Positions 1 to 8,738 of a stretch of 64,000 nt of DNA are shown piece after piece (the stretch's first letter is position 1; every line of letters starts with the position of its first letter). This DNA comes from Pseudanabaena sp. Chao 1811 (GTDB lineage: Bacteria > Cyanobacteriota > Cyanobacteriia > Pseudanabaenales > Pseudanabaenaceae). The notes below the pieces were generated by a model. The model ran no database searches. It was not told where the DNA came from and saw nothing but the letters and a program-made list of their open reading frames with translations. The DNA lies in NCBI RefSeq assembly GCF_027942295.1, contig NZ_CP101416.1, positions 2,334,001 to 2,398,000 on the forward strand. Reading direction: 5' to 3'. The position numbers and the translations under genes were made by a program.

Positions 1-81
1 TAGCCTAAAGATCTTTTGATAAGAGATTCTTTAGAATCTAGCCTTAACTCTGCTGCCTGCAAAAACAGCAGAATAAGCTTT

Positions 82-1605
82 TTAAAACTCCATACGCTGA
101 TACTCAGCGACAGAAGTTGCGGCGGGTCTAGCCCGCATCCTTGCCCAGTCACGCAGAGCAGCAACCTGCTCAGTCATCGTGCGCGAGAGGGGAGTTGTCG
201 ATTTCACAGCCGAAATGATGTCTAGCTGTGTAAACTCCCGATCTTGGGCAAAAGCTTCATACATGGCAGCAATTACTGCCTGTTCGATTTCCGCCCCCGA
301 AAAACCATCGCTTACTTTTGATAGTTGCTCAAAATCGAATCTGTCTAATTTCTCAATATCTGGACGACGCTTGCACAGATGGATTTTAAAGATATCTCTG
401 CGCTCTTCACCGTTAGGTAAGTCCACAAAGAAAAGCTCATCAAAACGCCCCTTGCGGAGAAATTCCCCTGGTAGCTTTTCAATACGATTGGCGGTTGCCA
501 TCACAAATACAGGTGATTTTTTCTCCTGCATCCATGTCAGAAATGTACCAAAGATACGCGATGATGTGCCACCATCGGAATCTGCTGAACCTGCACCACC
601 AGCAAAGGCTTTATCTAGTTCATCAATAAATAGAATCATTGGTGAAATCGACTCGGCAACTTTGAGGGCATTGCGTAAATTTGCTTCTGACTTACCTACA
701 GTAGAACCATCATAAACGCGACCCATATCAAGGCGAATAAGTGGTAGCGACCATAGTCGAGCCGTGGTCTTGGCAATTAAGGATTTTCCACAACCAGGGA
801 CTCCGAGAATCAGCATTCCCTTCGGTTGAGGTAATCCATAGTTTCTGGCTCTTTGGCTAAAGGCATTTGATCGCTGTTGCAACCAATGCTTTAACTCTTC
901 AAGTCCCCCAACTCCATCCAAATCTTCCTCATCTTCGATATATTCGAGGATGCCATTGCGCCGAATTAATTGTTGTTTCTCGGAGAGAACAATATCAACT
1001 TCTTCTTCGGTCAATTTGCCATTAGTAACTTGAGCTTTGCGGTAAACCTTTTCGGCTTCATCTTGAGTTAGACCTAGGGTAGCTCTGACTAACTTCTCAC
1101 GGGTTTCCGCAGATATCTTCTTCGTGCGAACCTGTCCGAGTTGTTGGTCGAGAACTTCTTCGATCGCTTTAATATCTGGCAGAGGAAAATCAAGTACAAC
1201 GATGTCTTTCTCTAGTTCAACAGGAATTACTTGGATTGGCGACATCAAAATGATCGTTTTTTGAGTGCCTTTGAAGTTAGCAACTGCATCACGTAGACAA
1301 CGGACGGTTACTGGATGATCAAAGAAAGGATGCGCGTCTTTAAATATATAGATAGCAGGATCTTTTTGATCAGAGCGAATCACCCATTGCAAAGCCGCTT
1401 GGATCGACTCCGTATTGTGTTGGGCTGCTCCCGTTGCTTGACCATACTCAACAATGCCACGGGTCGAAGTCCATACGAACACTCGACGGATTGGCTTAAG
1501 TTGAGAAATGTTAGCGATCGCCCGTTCTGCTCTTTCTTCCTCTGGGGTGTTGAGGTAGATCAAGGGATATTGGGCTTGAATTAAAATGCTAAGTTGTTCT
1601 TGCAT
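82..1605 (-). CDS. Ycf46-like AAA+ ATPase
   Basis: A 507-residue AAA+ ATPase of the Ycf46 type, found in cyanobacteria and red-lineage plastids (slr0374 of Synechocystis is the reference member). The N-terminal ~200 residues form a degenerate nucleotide-binding-like region. The C-terminal half is a canonical AAA module: Walker A GVPGCGKS (about residues 267-274), Walker B ILFIDELDKA, the sensor segment MATANRIEKLP and an arginine-finger segment FLRKGRFDE. The family has been linked to stress response and CO2/photosynthesis regulation, but the substrate is unknown. Start is ATG. It lies 72 bp downstream of a small RHH/zinc-finger gene on the same strand and may share its transcript. The family call is firm; the function is not. 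Confidence 0.93.
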   Translation of the reverse strand: MQEQLSILIQAQYPLIYLNTPEEERAERAIANISQLKPIRRVFVWTSTRGIVEYGQATGAAQHNTESIQAALQWVIRSDQKDPAIYIFKDAHPFFDHPVTVRCLRDAVANFKGTQKTIILMSPIQVIPVELEKDIVVLDFPLPDIKAIEEVLDQQLGQVRTKKISAETREKLVRATLGLTQDEAEKVYRKAQVTNGKLTEEEVDIVLSEKQQLIRRNGILEYIEDEEDLDGVGGLEELKHWLQQRSNAFSQRARNYGLPQPKGMLILGVPGCGKSLIAKTTARLWSLPLIRLDMGRVYDGSTVGKSEANLRNALKVAESISPMILFIDELDKAFAGGAGSADSDGGTSSRIFGTFLTWMQEKKSPVFVMATANRIEKLPGEFLRKGRFDELFFVDLPNGEERRDIFKIHLCKRRPDIEKLDRFDFEQLSKVSDGFSGAEIEQAVIAAMYEAFAQDREFTQLDIISAVKSTTPLSRTMTEQVAALRDWARMRARPAATSVAEYQRMEF

Positions 1606-1677
1606 ATAGTAATACAGAGGTTTACGCCTCCATCCTCACCTTGTCTACAGATAAATTAACGTCTAAGGTCTAGAAAT

Positions 1678-1995
1678 TCAGTTAACGGATACTAGCTCCT
1701 CGCCTGTGCTGTCAGCCTTACCAACAGTTACAGGTAGAGTCTGAGTACGATTGCCCCCGATCGCTAGCAAGTCACCATTACGGATTACGACTGTCTGAGA
1801 ACAGCTTGGACAGTTATAAGTTTGATGAGTATGCCCGATACCTGCGGACTCCACAATATCAGCATGGGCTAAGTAAAAGCTGATAGCCTTTTCTGCCAAG
1901 TCTGACATCGAATCACCATCAATAGCAGAGCGAATCTTAAGCTGCTGATGTAGTCGTTCGGGGAGATAAAAAGTTACCTTTTGCTTGTCTTGCAT
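1678..1995 (-). CDS. small ribbon-helix-helix protein with zinc-ribbon-like CPSC motif
   Basis: 105 residues. The N-terminus (about 5-50) reads as a ribbon-helix-helix DNA-binding fold: a short strand KVTFYLPERLH followed by two helices, as in CopG/Arc antitoxin-type regulators. The middle has H-T-H followed by CPSC (residues 62-65 region), half of a potential zinc site; no second CxxC is present, so metal binding could use the nearby histidines or a dimer. It precedes the Ycf46-like ATPase on the same strand, a pairing that resembles the slr0373-slr0374 arrangement (from memory). Possibly an autoregulator of this small operon. Confidence 0.7.
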   Translation of the reverse strand: MQDKQKVTFYLPERLHQQLKIRSAIDGDSMSDLAEKAISFYLAHADIVESAGIGHTHQTYNCPSCSQTVVIRNGDLLAIGGNRTQTLPVTVGKADSTGEELVSVN

Positions 1996-2138
1996 AGTGG
2001 TTAAGAACAGTGAATACCCGGGTATGCAACTAAGGTACAGGGAGAATCTGATGCTGTCAAGGAGTCATGCCGTTATGACAGCAATAACTTAATATTTTGT
2101 TACAATAAGCTTATAGCATTCTTTGTGGTTTTAAAGCG

Positions 2139-2273
2139 AGTTCGGGATAATTTGAAACTGGCTTTTAGAGAGGTTTTGCTATACAAAACCTCTCTAAAAG
2201 CCCAAAGGTAAAAAACTTGCTTAGCAAGTTTTTTACCTTTGGGCTTTTAAAATTTGCTAGCTTAACCCGAACT
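2139..2273. repeat. MITE-like palindromic element, AGTTCGGG ends
   Basis: Flanks AGTTCGGGATAA (2139-2150) and TTAACCCGAACT (2262-2273) are inverted copies. Inside are two strong hairpins: 2160-2178 pairs with 2184-2202 (19 bp, 5-nt loop), and 2195-2220 pairs with 2224-2249 (26 bp, 3-nt loop). The two stems share bases 2195-2202, so only one can form at a time. No coding potential. It fills most of the spacer between 1996 and 2511. Also in this spacer, 2290-2356 looks like a half copy of the TAAGTAGCT palindrome family (ACTGTGCCCAGCTACT). Confidence 0.6.
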
Positions 2274-2511
2274 GACGTTAAGTATCTACGAAAAAGTCTG
2301 TGGCACAAGTGCAGCAATGCTTTTTGAGTCTTATCGTTAACTGTGCCCAGCTACTCATATGAAGTATTGCAAGAATGGGATCGGGAACAAAATTACTGCT
2401 ATTTTGTCCTGATGTTTAGTACAGTGCATCCTCGAAGTAAAGCCTGACAGTACAGCAAGTACCAAATTAGTGCATTTAAGTTAATGTAACTAGACCTAAA
2501 TGGAGTCAAGT

Positions 2512-3006
2512 ATGGACATTTATAAGAATTGCCAAGTGAATATGGCTAATCTAGGCTGGGGAGCCTTGGTAGGAATTGCCGCAACTTTGGCGATCGCAGC
2601 TCCTAGTTTTGCTCAAAGCGCGATCTCTTTAGGTCGCAATTTTCGACCAGATCCAGCAACGTTGCAAGGAAATGGAGGGGGGAATGTTAGTCTTGCGAGT
2701 CTTGCGGGAATTGCGGATAATTGTCGTGGTTTCGCAAATGCTGCACCAAATCACACGATTACTTTGAATGAAACTTTTCCTTTGCTAGATCTATTGGTTT
2801 ATACCAGTAATGTTAATGATGACCCAACTATGCTGGTCAAAGGACCTAATGGCATTGTGATTTGTGCCGATGATGAGTCAGGTGGGCGTTATCCACAAGC
2901 CAATCGACGCTTACCTAAAGGTACTTATCAAGTTTGGGTTGGTTCTAAAAATGTCAATCAATCCTTTAGTTATACCTTGTCTTTGAGTGAAATAGTTCAA
3001 AAATGA
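2512..3006 (+). CDS. secreted PPC-like protein, first of tandem pair
   Basis: About 164 residues with a signal peptide ending near AAPSFAQSA. The mature part is a single beta-rich domain that looks like a bacterial pre-peptidase C-terminal (PPC-like) fold: hydrophobic strand, then LVKGPNG, then an acidic loop (CADDESGG), then GTYQVWVGS. Two cysteines (in NCRGF and ICADD) probably form a disulfide. I chose ATG 2512 because GGAG lies six bases upstream; an in-frame ATG at 2500 is possible. Its stop overlaps the next gene's start by four bases (ATGA), so the two are translationally coupled. Probably periplasmic or secreted; role unknown. Confidence 0.8.
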   Translation: MDIYKNCQVNMANLGWGALVGIAATLAIAAPSFAQSAISLGRNFRPDPATLQGNGGGNVSLASLAGIADNCRGFANAAPNHTITLNETFPLLDLLVYTSNVNDDPTMLVKGPNGIVICADDESGGRYPQANRRLPKGTYQVWVGSKNVNQSFSYTLSLSEIVQK

Positions 3007-3455
3007 AATTCTTGAAACAGTCAATTACTTTACTAGGAGTTGCTTTAGTCCCGATTTTGTTATCTGTCGCTCCAGCCATGAGCCAAGAAACACTTAAGCC
3101 ACTCTCACCAAGATTTACTCCCGATCCTCAAGTTTATTATGGTAAGGCAGGGGGAGATGTGCCTTTGCAAGCGATCGCTACCAGTAAAGCTAATGGTTCA
3201 TGTCAGGGATTAGCTGATCAATCTCCCAACCATACTTTAACAATCTTGAAAAATTTTGGTTTTTTAAGCTTGAGTGTATCGGGCGATCGCAACTTGTCTT
3301 TATTGGTCAAAGGTCCTGATGGGATTTATTGTCGCAGTGGTAAGAGTCCTGAACTGTCAGGTGCTTGGGTATCAGGACAATATGAAATTTGGGTTGGTAC
3401 GACAAATGGCGAGCGCGCAAATTATCAATTATCGGTTAGCGAAACTAGTCCATAA
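3003..3455 (+). CDS. secreted PPC-like protein, second of tandem pair
   Basis: 150 residues, paralogous to the upstream gene. It has a signal peptide ending near APAMSQ, the same FTPDPQ...GG.V.L opening, the same cysteine spacing, and the signatures LVKGPDG and GQYEIWVGT. The acidic loop of the first copy is replaced by a shorter CRSGKS segment, so any ligand site has diverged. ATGA overlap with the upstream gene shows a two-gene operon. The last ~15 bases of the coding sequence are part of a 59-bp perfect palindrome that also acts as terminator. Confidence 0.8.
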   Translation: MKFLKQSITLLGVALVPILLSVAPAMSQETLKPLSPRFTPDPQVYYGKAGGDVPLQAIATSKANGSCQGLADQSPNHTLTILKNFGFLSLSVSGDRNLSLLVKGPDGIYCRSGKSPELSGAWVSGQYEIWVGTTNGERANYQLSVSETSP

Positions 3456-3498
3456 AAAAAGCCCCGCAATGCGGGGCTTTTTTTATGGACTAGTTTCG
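3440..3498. terminator. 29-bp perfect palindrome, bidirectional terminator overlapping a gene end
   Basis: Bases 3440-3468 are exactly complementary to 3470-3498, with one central base. The core GCCCCGCA/TGCGGGGC is flanked by A7 and T7, the classical intrinsic terminator in both directions. The stem extends outward past the stop codon (3453-3455) into the last codons of the second PPC-like gene. Confidence 0.9.
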
Positions 3499-3503
3499 TG
3501 CAT

Positions 3504-3561
3504 TATAGCTGTCGCCATTTCAATGTAAGGCAGCGCGAAGCGCCGCCTTACACTAGCTATA
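3504..3561. repeat. palindromic element, TATAGC family
   Basis: Begins TATAGCTGTCGCCATTTCAA and ends AGCTATA. The core TGTAAGGC...GCCTTACA forms a hairpin with a GCGCGAAGCGC top. The left end resembles 23018-23040 (TATAGCCGTAGCCAGTTATG), placing it in the same small repeat family. Confidence 0.55.
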
Positions 3562-3563
3562 CA

Positions 3564-5255
3564 TCATGACTTGAAAATATTCCAATAGGGAAGCTGTTGG
3601 TTAGGTTCGATTTTGACTCCATTAACTCCTTTTTGAGCAAAGGCATATTCTTTGTTTTGCCAGAGAGGAATGAATGGCACATCTTGCGCTAACAGGTCTT
3701 GAATTTGTTGCAATATTTGCGATCGCTTTGCTAAATCACGCTCTTTACGCTGATTAGCAATCAATTCATTCATTTTCGGACTGTTATAAAACGAGCCTTG
3801 GAACTGGCTACCACCTTTTTTGCAGCGATCACCTTCCGCCTCTTCACAGTCTAGGAAAGGCTTGATGTAGTTATCAGGATCGAGAATATCAGGAGTCCAA
3901 TCTAGCAAGTAGCTAGGATATACACCCTTGTCAAGGAAAGCATATCCAACTGTATTTTCCACCCGTTCAGTCTTAACTTGGAGAATTTTACCTACGGTTT
4001 TCTGAATGGAGGCACGGAGGGTACTTGCCACAAGGTCGCCATTGCCACCATATTTTGGCGAATACCAGATCGTTACTTGAGCAGGTTTATCGTCGGAATA
4101 TCCTGCATCTTGGAGGAGTTGCCTTGCGAGCTTACCGTTGCCTTCGCCGCTATATTTTTGCTCAAATACAGGCTTAGATTCCGCAAAAGCACTAGGAATT
4201 AAACTATAGAGTGGGGCGCGTTGATTAAAAAATATGCGTGATTCGAGTAGTGGGCGATCAATCGCCGCAGCAAGAGCTTGACGCACGCGCACATCATTGA
4301 GAGGTGATTGCTGCGTATTCAAAACCATATAGAGAATCGTTGCCCCCTGTCCTGAAGCGATCGTCCAGCCATTCTGCTTGGCATTGGCTTCAACATTCTT
4401 GACTTGAGTAGGCGTGAGTGTCTGAAAAGCAACATCCACGGCTCCCGTTTTAAAGGCATTGAGCAAGTTGGCATTAGATGAGAAAAACTGGATATCAATA
4501 CCCTTGTTAATTGGCTTTTTGCCCCAATAGTCAGGGAAAGCATCAAGGCGTAAATAACTACCTTCTACAAACTGGGTGACTTGATAGGGGCCTGTACCTA
4601 CTAATTTGTCGGGCAGGAATAACAGTGCACCTGTCTTTTCATCCTTAATATGTTTGTAGACCTGAGGCGAAATTGCGGCTGCACCTGTAAAGGCTAAAAA
4701 CTTCGGAAAAAATTGTAAAGGTTGTTTGAGTTTGAAAATTAGCTCGGTGTCATTAGGAGCAGAAATTGATTCGATCACATCGCCCAAAATATAGGCTGGT
4801 GTCCCCTTGGAGTTGATGAAGCGTTCCAAGGCAAATTTCATCGTATAGGCGTTAAAGTTGGTGCGATCGTGAAATTTGATGCCTGTCCGCACGGGTACGG
4901 TGTAAGTTAAGCCATCATCGCTAACTTTGGGCATATCTGTCGCAAGTTGCGGCACTATCTCATTGGAGCCTTCTTTGTAAGTGTAAAGGCGTTCGAGAGT
5001 ATTGTAAAAAACATTACTTATAAAAAATTCATTAGCATCGGCAGGATCAAGGGTACGGATTTTGCTGGTCGTACCTAAAACGATGCGCTCCTCTGTGCGA
5101 TCGCTTATCCCCAATTTATTCCCGTTATTGATATTTTTGCCATTGGTACAACCAAACATGGCAATTGCTATTAGTAAGGCGATCGCCAACCAAGCCCAAA
5201 AGCGCCGCAGCAAATATCTCATTGATCCCTTGATTGATTTATTAGCCAAAAACAT
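3564..5255 (-). CDS. ABC transporter substrate-binding lipoprotein, family 5 (oligopeptide/dipeptide type)
   Basis: 563 residues. The N-terminal hydrophobic segment ends in the lipobox-like sequence IAMFGC, so the mature protein is probably lipid-anchored at residue C35. The rest is a SBP_bac_5 domain: LDPADANEFFISNVFYNTLERLY near the start, KFHDRTNFNAYTMKFALERF, the GTGPYQVTQF hinge strand, and VRQALAAAIDR. It captures peptides, nickel or similar cargo for an importer. No permease or ATPase gene lies beside it, so partners must be elsewhere. The start could be the second Met (MRYLLRRFW) with little change. Confidence 0.9.
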   Translation of the reverse strand: MFLANKSIKGSMRYLLRRFWAWLAIALLIAIAMFGCTNGKNINNGNKLGISDRTEERIVLGTTSKIRTLDPADANEFFISNVFYNTLERLYTYKEGSNEIVPQLATDMPKVSDDGLTYTVPVRTGIKFHDRTNFNAYTMKFALERFINSKGTPAYILGDVIESISAPNDTELIFKLKQPLQFFPKFLAFTGAAAISPQVYKHIKDEKTGALLFLPDKLVGTGPYQVTQFVEGSYLRLDAFPDYWGKKPINKGIDIQFFSSNANLLNAFKTGAVDVAFQTLTPTQVKNVEANAKQNGWTIASGQGATILYMVLNTQQSPLNDVRVRQALAAAIDRPLLESRIFFNQRAPLYSLIPSAFAESKPVFEQKYSGEGNGKLARQLLQDAGYSDDKPAQVTIWYSPKYGGNGDLVASTLRASIQKTVGKILQVKTERVENTVGYAFLDKGVYPSYLLDWTPDILDPDNYIKPFLDCEEAEGDRCKKGGSQFQGSFYNSPKMNELIANQRKERDLAKRSQILQQIQDLLAQDVPFIPLWQNKEYAFAQKGVNGVKIEPNQQLPYWNIFKS

Positions 5256-5324
5256 AACTGTACTTAATACTGCTCAATCTTCTCACAATGTCGTAACTAC
5301 AGCTCTTTGCGCTGTCTTAAAACC

Positions 5325-5373
5325 AGATAAATTTTCAAAAAGCTTGCAAAACAGGCTTTTTGAAAATTTATCT
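5325..5373. repeat. 19-bp perfect hairpin upstream of the binding-protein gene
   Basis: AGATAAATTTTCAAAAAGC (5325-5343) is the exact reverse complement of 5355-5373, with an 11-nt loop. It lies in the divergent promoter spacer between 5255 and 5558, so it is not an obvious terminator; it resembles the other intergenic palindromes here. Confidence 0.6.
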
Positions 5374-5399
5374 ATACTACACAAAAACTAAATAAGCGG

Positions 5400-5502
5400 T
5401 AAGTAGCTGAGCATAATTACAAACCAGAGTAAAACCTATGGTAGACACTACAAGTGTGCCAAAGGTTTTTAGATTTTATATTTAATTGTGCTTAGCTACT
5501 TA
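5400..5502. repeat. MITE-like element, TAAGTAGCT family (complete copy)
   Basis: Terminal inverted repeats TAAGTAGCTGAGCATAATTA (5400-5419) and its near-complement at 5483-5502 match at 18 of 20 positions. The centre contains an inner inverted repeat AAAACCTATGG/CCAAAGGTTTT. The right half read backwards (TAAGTAGCTAAGCACAATTA, then AATATAAAATCT) matches the element at 16137 over about 32 bases. No coding capacity; the ends suggest mobilisation in trans by an unseen transposase. Confidence 0.75.
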
Positions 5503-5557
5503 GGCTAAACTTCATCAATATAAAGTCTTAACTGAATTCTTGAATTTAAGAACAATT

Positions 5558-6064
5558 ATGAAGAACTTTAAATCGTCTCTGTTATTAATAGCCTGTATCT
5601 CTTGGATAACATTTCCCGTGATCGCAACCTATGCTGACAATAATCAAGATGAGCGATCCCAAATTACCACTCCGATCAAGTCAAAGAGACAGCTAGCAAG
5701 AGAAGTTCTCGTTGAATTAGGTATTGGTAGACAGTATGACTTATATTTCTGGAACAGTGTGGATATTGCAGTAGGGAATCCCTCAAGATCTAAATTTAAT
5801 GTTTGGCTGCAAAAGACTTTGGCAAGAGTGGCAGGATGGAAATATGTGGAATCTCAATATGTATCACGTTTAGAAGCTAACTTTTCAGAATTAGAATTAC
5901 AGGAATTGCTGGAGTTATCTAAACGTCCATTGATGAAAAAGCTACTTCGTTCTGAGATTCAAGCCTATGAGGAGACAGGAGAGAAAAGAGCAAAATTACT
6001 GTATCAAGCTTGGGATGATTATAATTCAGGCAAGATCGTAATCCCCTCCAATCTGATGAAGTAA
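5558..6064 (+). CDS. secreted protein of unknown function (DUF2059-like)
   Basis: About 168 residues from ATG 5558; I prefer this to a TTG 18 bases upstream because it starts a typical signal peptide MKNFKSSLLLIACISW ending near VIATYA. The mature chain is helical: RQLAREVLVELGIGRQYDLYF, then LEANFSELELQELLELSKRPLMKKLL, which resembles the DUF2059 pattern of periplasmic helical proteins. Function unknown. It ends two bases before the next gene, so the two may be cotranscribed. Confidence 0.7.
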   Translation: MKNFKSSLLLIACISWITFPVIATYADNNQDERSQITTPIKSKRQLAREVLVELGIGRQYDLYFWNSVDIAVGNPSRSKFNVWLQKTLARVAGWKYVESQYVSRLEANFSELELQELLELSKRPLMKKLLRSEIQAYEETGEKRAKLLYQAWDDYNSGKIVIPSNLMK

Positions 6065-6066
6065 CT

Positions 6067-6462
6067 ATGTCTTTATTCAATTCTCTAGCATCAAAAGTCA
6101 AAATACTAGGTGGCTGTCACTGTGGAGCCATTCGCTTTCAGGTGAGCGTGAGTAAATATGAAGCTCTCGATTGCAATTGTTCAATTTGTCAGAAAAAGGG
6201 AATCTTACATTTAATTGCTTCCCCAGAAGACTTTGAGCTATTGCAAGGAGAGGAGAACCTATCTACTTACACCTTTAATACAGGAATTGCGAAGCATCAT
6301 TTCTGCAAAACCTGTGGTATTCATCCCTTTTATCGTCCGCGATCGCATCCTAATGATTATGATGTCAATGTGCGCTGTCTAGATGGTGACGCTATGTCTC
6401 TCTTTGAAATCGTGCCTTTTAATGGCAGGCATTGGGAAGAAAATATTCAACAAATTACTTAG
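6067..6462 (+). CDS. GFA/CENP-V-fold zinc protein
   Basis: 131 residues with the full cysteine pattern of the glutathione-dependent formaldehyde-activating (GFA) family: GGCHCGAIRF, CNCSICQKKG, HHFCKTCGIHPFYRPRS. The cysteines bind two zinc ions (family knowledge). Members often bind a small thiol or aldehyde, but most cyanobacterial ones are uncharacterised. Follows the upstream secreted-protein gene by two bases. Confidence 0.88.
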   Translation: MSLFNSLASKVKILGGCHCGAIRFQVSVSKYEALDCNCSICQKKGILHLIASPEDFELLQGEENLSTYTFNTGIAKHHFCKTCGIHPFYRPRSHPNDYDVNVRCLDGDAMSLFEIVPFNGRHWEENIQQIT

Positions 6463-6560
6463 GACTTAAGCGATGAGTAGATTCGGAGGGTGCTTCGCAT
6501 CCTCCAAATCTACTCAAAATCTATTAAATCTATTGGACTTGCGTAAGTCCTATGACTTAA

Positions 6561-6597
6561 AAAAGAAGCCTCACATTGCTGTGAGGCTTCTTTTTTT
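6561..6597. terminator. bidirectional terminator between convergent genes
   Basis: AAAAGAAGCCTCAC and GTGAGGCTTCTTTT pair as a perfect 14-bp stem with a 6-nt loop and T7 at the right end. It separates the GFA gene from the convergent Fe-S carrier gene. Confidence 0.9.
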
Positions 6598-6608
6598 GGG
6601 AGAGGGGA

Positions 6609-6962
6609 TTAGCTACAAGCTACAGGTGCGCCAATTTCTTTGGGAGTGGCGAAAGAAGTGCCACAACTGCAAGACTTGCTAGCATTAGGATTACGAAAAC
6701 GGAAACCACCGCCTAAGAGGTCTTCGGTATAGTCGAGTTCTAAACCTTGCAACTGGGGTAAATTGCTGTTATTGATCACAATTTTTACGCCATTGTATTC
6801 GTATTGATTGTCATCGACTTCGAGTTGATCGACAAAGTCCATTAGATAAGACAAACCCGAACAACCGCCCTGTTTAATTCCTAAACGTAGTGGGGCAGTG
6901 GTAGCCCGCTGGCTCTGAAGATTTTTTACGCGCGCGATCGCGGCATCAGTCAATGTAATCAT
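6609..6962 (-). CDS. IscA/SufA-type iron-sulfur cluster carrier
   Basis: 117 residues, HesB/IscA family. The three ligand cysteines are visible: GGCSGLSYLMDF (about residue 34) and CSCG near the C-terminus. Length and motif order match A-type carriers such as Synechocystis slr1417. It accepts or delivers Fe-S clusters to apoproteins in the cytosol, relevant to photosystem I biogenesis. ATG start at 6962. Confidence 0.92.
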   Translation of the reverse strand: MITLTDAAIARVKNLQSQRATTAPLRLGIKQGGCSGLSYLMDFVDQLEVDDNQYEYNGVKIVINNSNLPQLQGLELDYTEDLLGGGFRFRNPNASKSCSCGTSFATPKEIGAPVACS

Positions 6963-7001
6963 ATGAAAAATTCCTATATAAGAAACGTGCTAAGGGCAAT
7001 A

Positions 7002-7211
7002 TTAGTCTTCTAGCAAGACAAGCGCAATACTCGCAAGGGAAACGTTAGTGTAACCAGCAACTTTGACTGCTTTATATAGGGGTTTGGTCAGAGGAAATTT
7101 ATGCACTCCAAATAAACGTACGCCTTGATCGAGCAGCAGTCCTGTTTTGAAATGAAAATTGCGGTGTAATTTTACAGCCTTAGCCAGTTTGGCTTTTGCA
7201 CAACAAACCAT
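7002..7211 (-). CDS. small hypothetical protein
   Basis: 69 residues, basic N-terminus with CC near the start, ending KVAGYTNVSLASIALVLLED. I do not recognise it. Codon choice looks normal for the region and the ORF fills the spacer between the Fe-S carrier (39 bp away) and the divergent aminotransferase, so it may be real and sit in front of the carrier gene on the same strand. Confidence 0.42.
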   Translation of the reverse strand: MVCCAKAKLAKAVKLHRNFHFKTGLLLDQGVRLFGVHKFPLTKPLYKAVKVAGYTNVSLASIALVLLED

Positions 7212-7345
7212 TGCTTTGCTCCAGATAATTTCGACAACTGCCTCTATGTTATCGCAATCCCCTGAAAGTGTGGTGTGTACAGTTGCAGCCTTTCTTATTA
7301 GGGGAGTTGGCGTAAAATTGTTTGTATCATAATTTTTTCTATACT

Positions 7346-8512
7346 ATGCAATTTGCCGATCGCCTTCAGCCTCTCCAGTCCAATGTGTTTGCCGATATGG
7401 ACAATGCCAAAAGTCGCGTCAAAGCATTAGGCAAACAAGTAATTGATCTATCCTTGGGGTCATCGGACTTGCCCGCGGATAAATTTATTTTAGAGGCGAT
7501 CGCTGAAGCATTAAACGATACCAGTACTCACGGCTATTCTCTGTTTGGGAGTACATTAGACTTTCGGGAAGCCGCAGCAGGATGGATCAAACAACGATTT
7601 GGAGTAACTGTCGATCCTGAGACAGAAGTATTGCCCCTGATTGGCTCACAGGAAGGGACAGCACATTTACCACTAGCCCTACTAAACCCCAATGATTTTG
7701 CCCTTTTGCAAGACCCCGGTTATCCCTCCCACTATGGCGGGATTCATATGGCAAGCGGTCAAGTTTATGGAATGCCCTTACTTGCCGAAAACAACTTTTT
7801 GCCAATATTTGCTGATATTCCAGCGGCAGTATTAGCCCAGTCGAAAATGATGGTATTGAGCTATCCCCACAATCCCACAACGGCAATCGCTTCTTTAGAG
7901 TTTTTCCAGTCGGCGGTTAACTTTTGCCAACAGCATAATCTGGCACTAGTTCATGATTTCCCCTATGTCGATCTCGTATTTGATCGCTCAGCCCAGCCTT
8001 CAATCTTGCAAGCCGATCTCGATCGCCAAGTCTCTATCGAATTTTTCACAATGTCCAAGTCCTACAATATGGGTGGTTTCCGTGTTGGTTTTGCTGTGGG
8101 CAATCGCGAACTGATCAAGGCACTACGCCAAATCAAAGCTGTGGTCGATTTCAATCAATACCAAGGAATCATGCGGGGAGCCATCAAAGCCCTAGCAGGC
8201 GATCTCGCACCAATTGATCGCGTAGTCACAACATTTCAAGAGCGCCGTGATGTCATGATCGATGCCCTCAAAGCGATCGGCTGGCAAGTCCCCATACCCA
8301 CTGCCACCATGTACCTCTGGGCAAAATTACCAGAGCGCTATGCCCATGATTCCGTCAACTTCTGTCTTGATTTAATTGCTAAAACTGGAGTTGCTCTCTC
8401 CCCTGGCGCAGGTTTTGGCAAACATGGTGAAGGCTATGTGCGATTTGCTTTAGTCCATTCCCCTGAAGTTTTACGAGAAGCTGCTACTAAAATTGGTCAG
8501 TTTATTCGCTAA
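7346..8512 (+). CDS. class I/II PLP-dependent aminotransferase
   Basis: About 388 residues from ATG 7346 (a TTG at 7322 is less likely). Fold-type I aminotransferase: LIGSQEGTAHLPLALLNP near the cofactor site, YPHNPTTA (substrate/PLP contact), HDFPYVDLVFD (Asp binding the pyridine nitrogen), SKSYNMGGFRVGF with the Schiff-base lysine, and RFALVHS with the carboxylate-binding Arg. Closest in feel to LL-diaminopimelate, aspartate or alanine aminotransferases of cyanobacteria; exact substrate cannot be set from sequence alone. Confidence 0.88.
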   Translation: MQFADRLQPLQSNVFADMDNAKSRVKALGKQVIDLSLGSSDLPADKFILEAIAEALNDTSTHGYSLFGSTLDFREAAAGWIKQRFGVTVDPETEVLPLIGSQEGTAHLPLALLNPNDFALLQDPGYPSHYGGIHMASGQVYGMPLLAENNFLPIFADIPAAVLAQSKMMVLSYPHNPTTAIASLEFFQSAVNFCQQHNLALVHDFPYVDLVFDRSAQPSILQADLDRQVSIEFFTMSKSYNMGGFRVGFAVGNRELIKALRQIKAVVDFNQYQGIMRGAIKALAGDLAPIDRVVTTFQERRDVMIDALKAIGWQVPIPTATMYLWAKLPERYAHDSVNFCLDLIAKTGVALSPGAGFGKHGEGYVRFALVHSPEVLREAATKIGQFIR

Positions 8513-8738
8513 TAAATCATTTACATCGACAAATCTATAGTTAACTGATGTCTAACTTTTATTTAACTATTTTGACCGATTAAACATATTAAGTTTCTTG
8601 AAATCACATTAATGTTATTGATAAGCTATAGTTTGATGCAATAAAAATAATAGCTAGCAATTTGTGAGCTAAAACTTGTGAGCTAAAACTAAAAGTGCCT
8701 AGCGGTGCAAGTCTGAAAATAATGCTGAGGATTGATTC

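Noticed and set aside
1-81. Possible terminator hairpins (AGATTCTTTAGAATCT and CTGCTG...CAGCAG) at the left edge
   Set aside because: Short stems without a convincing T run; the window edge prevents judging the neighbour.
3597-3625. tRNA-like T-loop string GGTTCGATTTTGACTCC
   Set aside because: Lies within the binding-protein gene and has no matching acceptor or anticodon arms.
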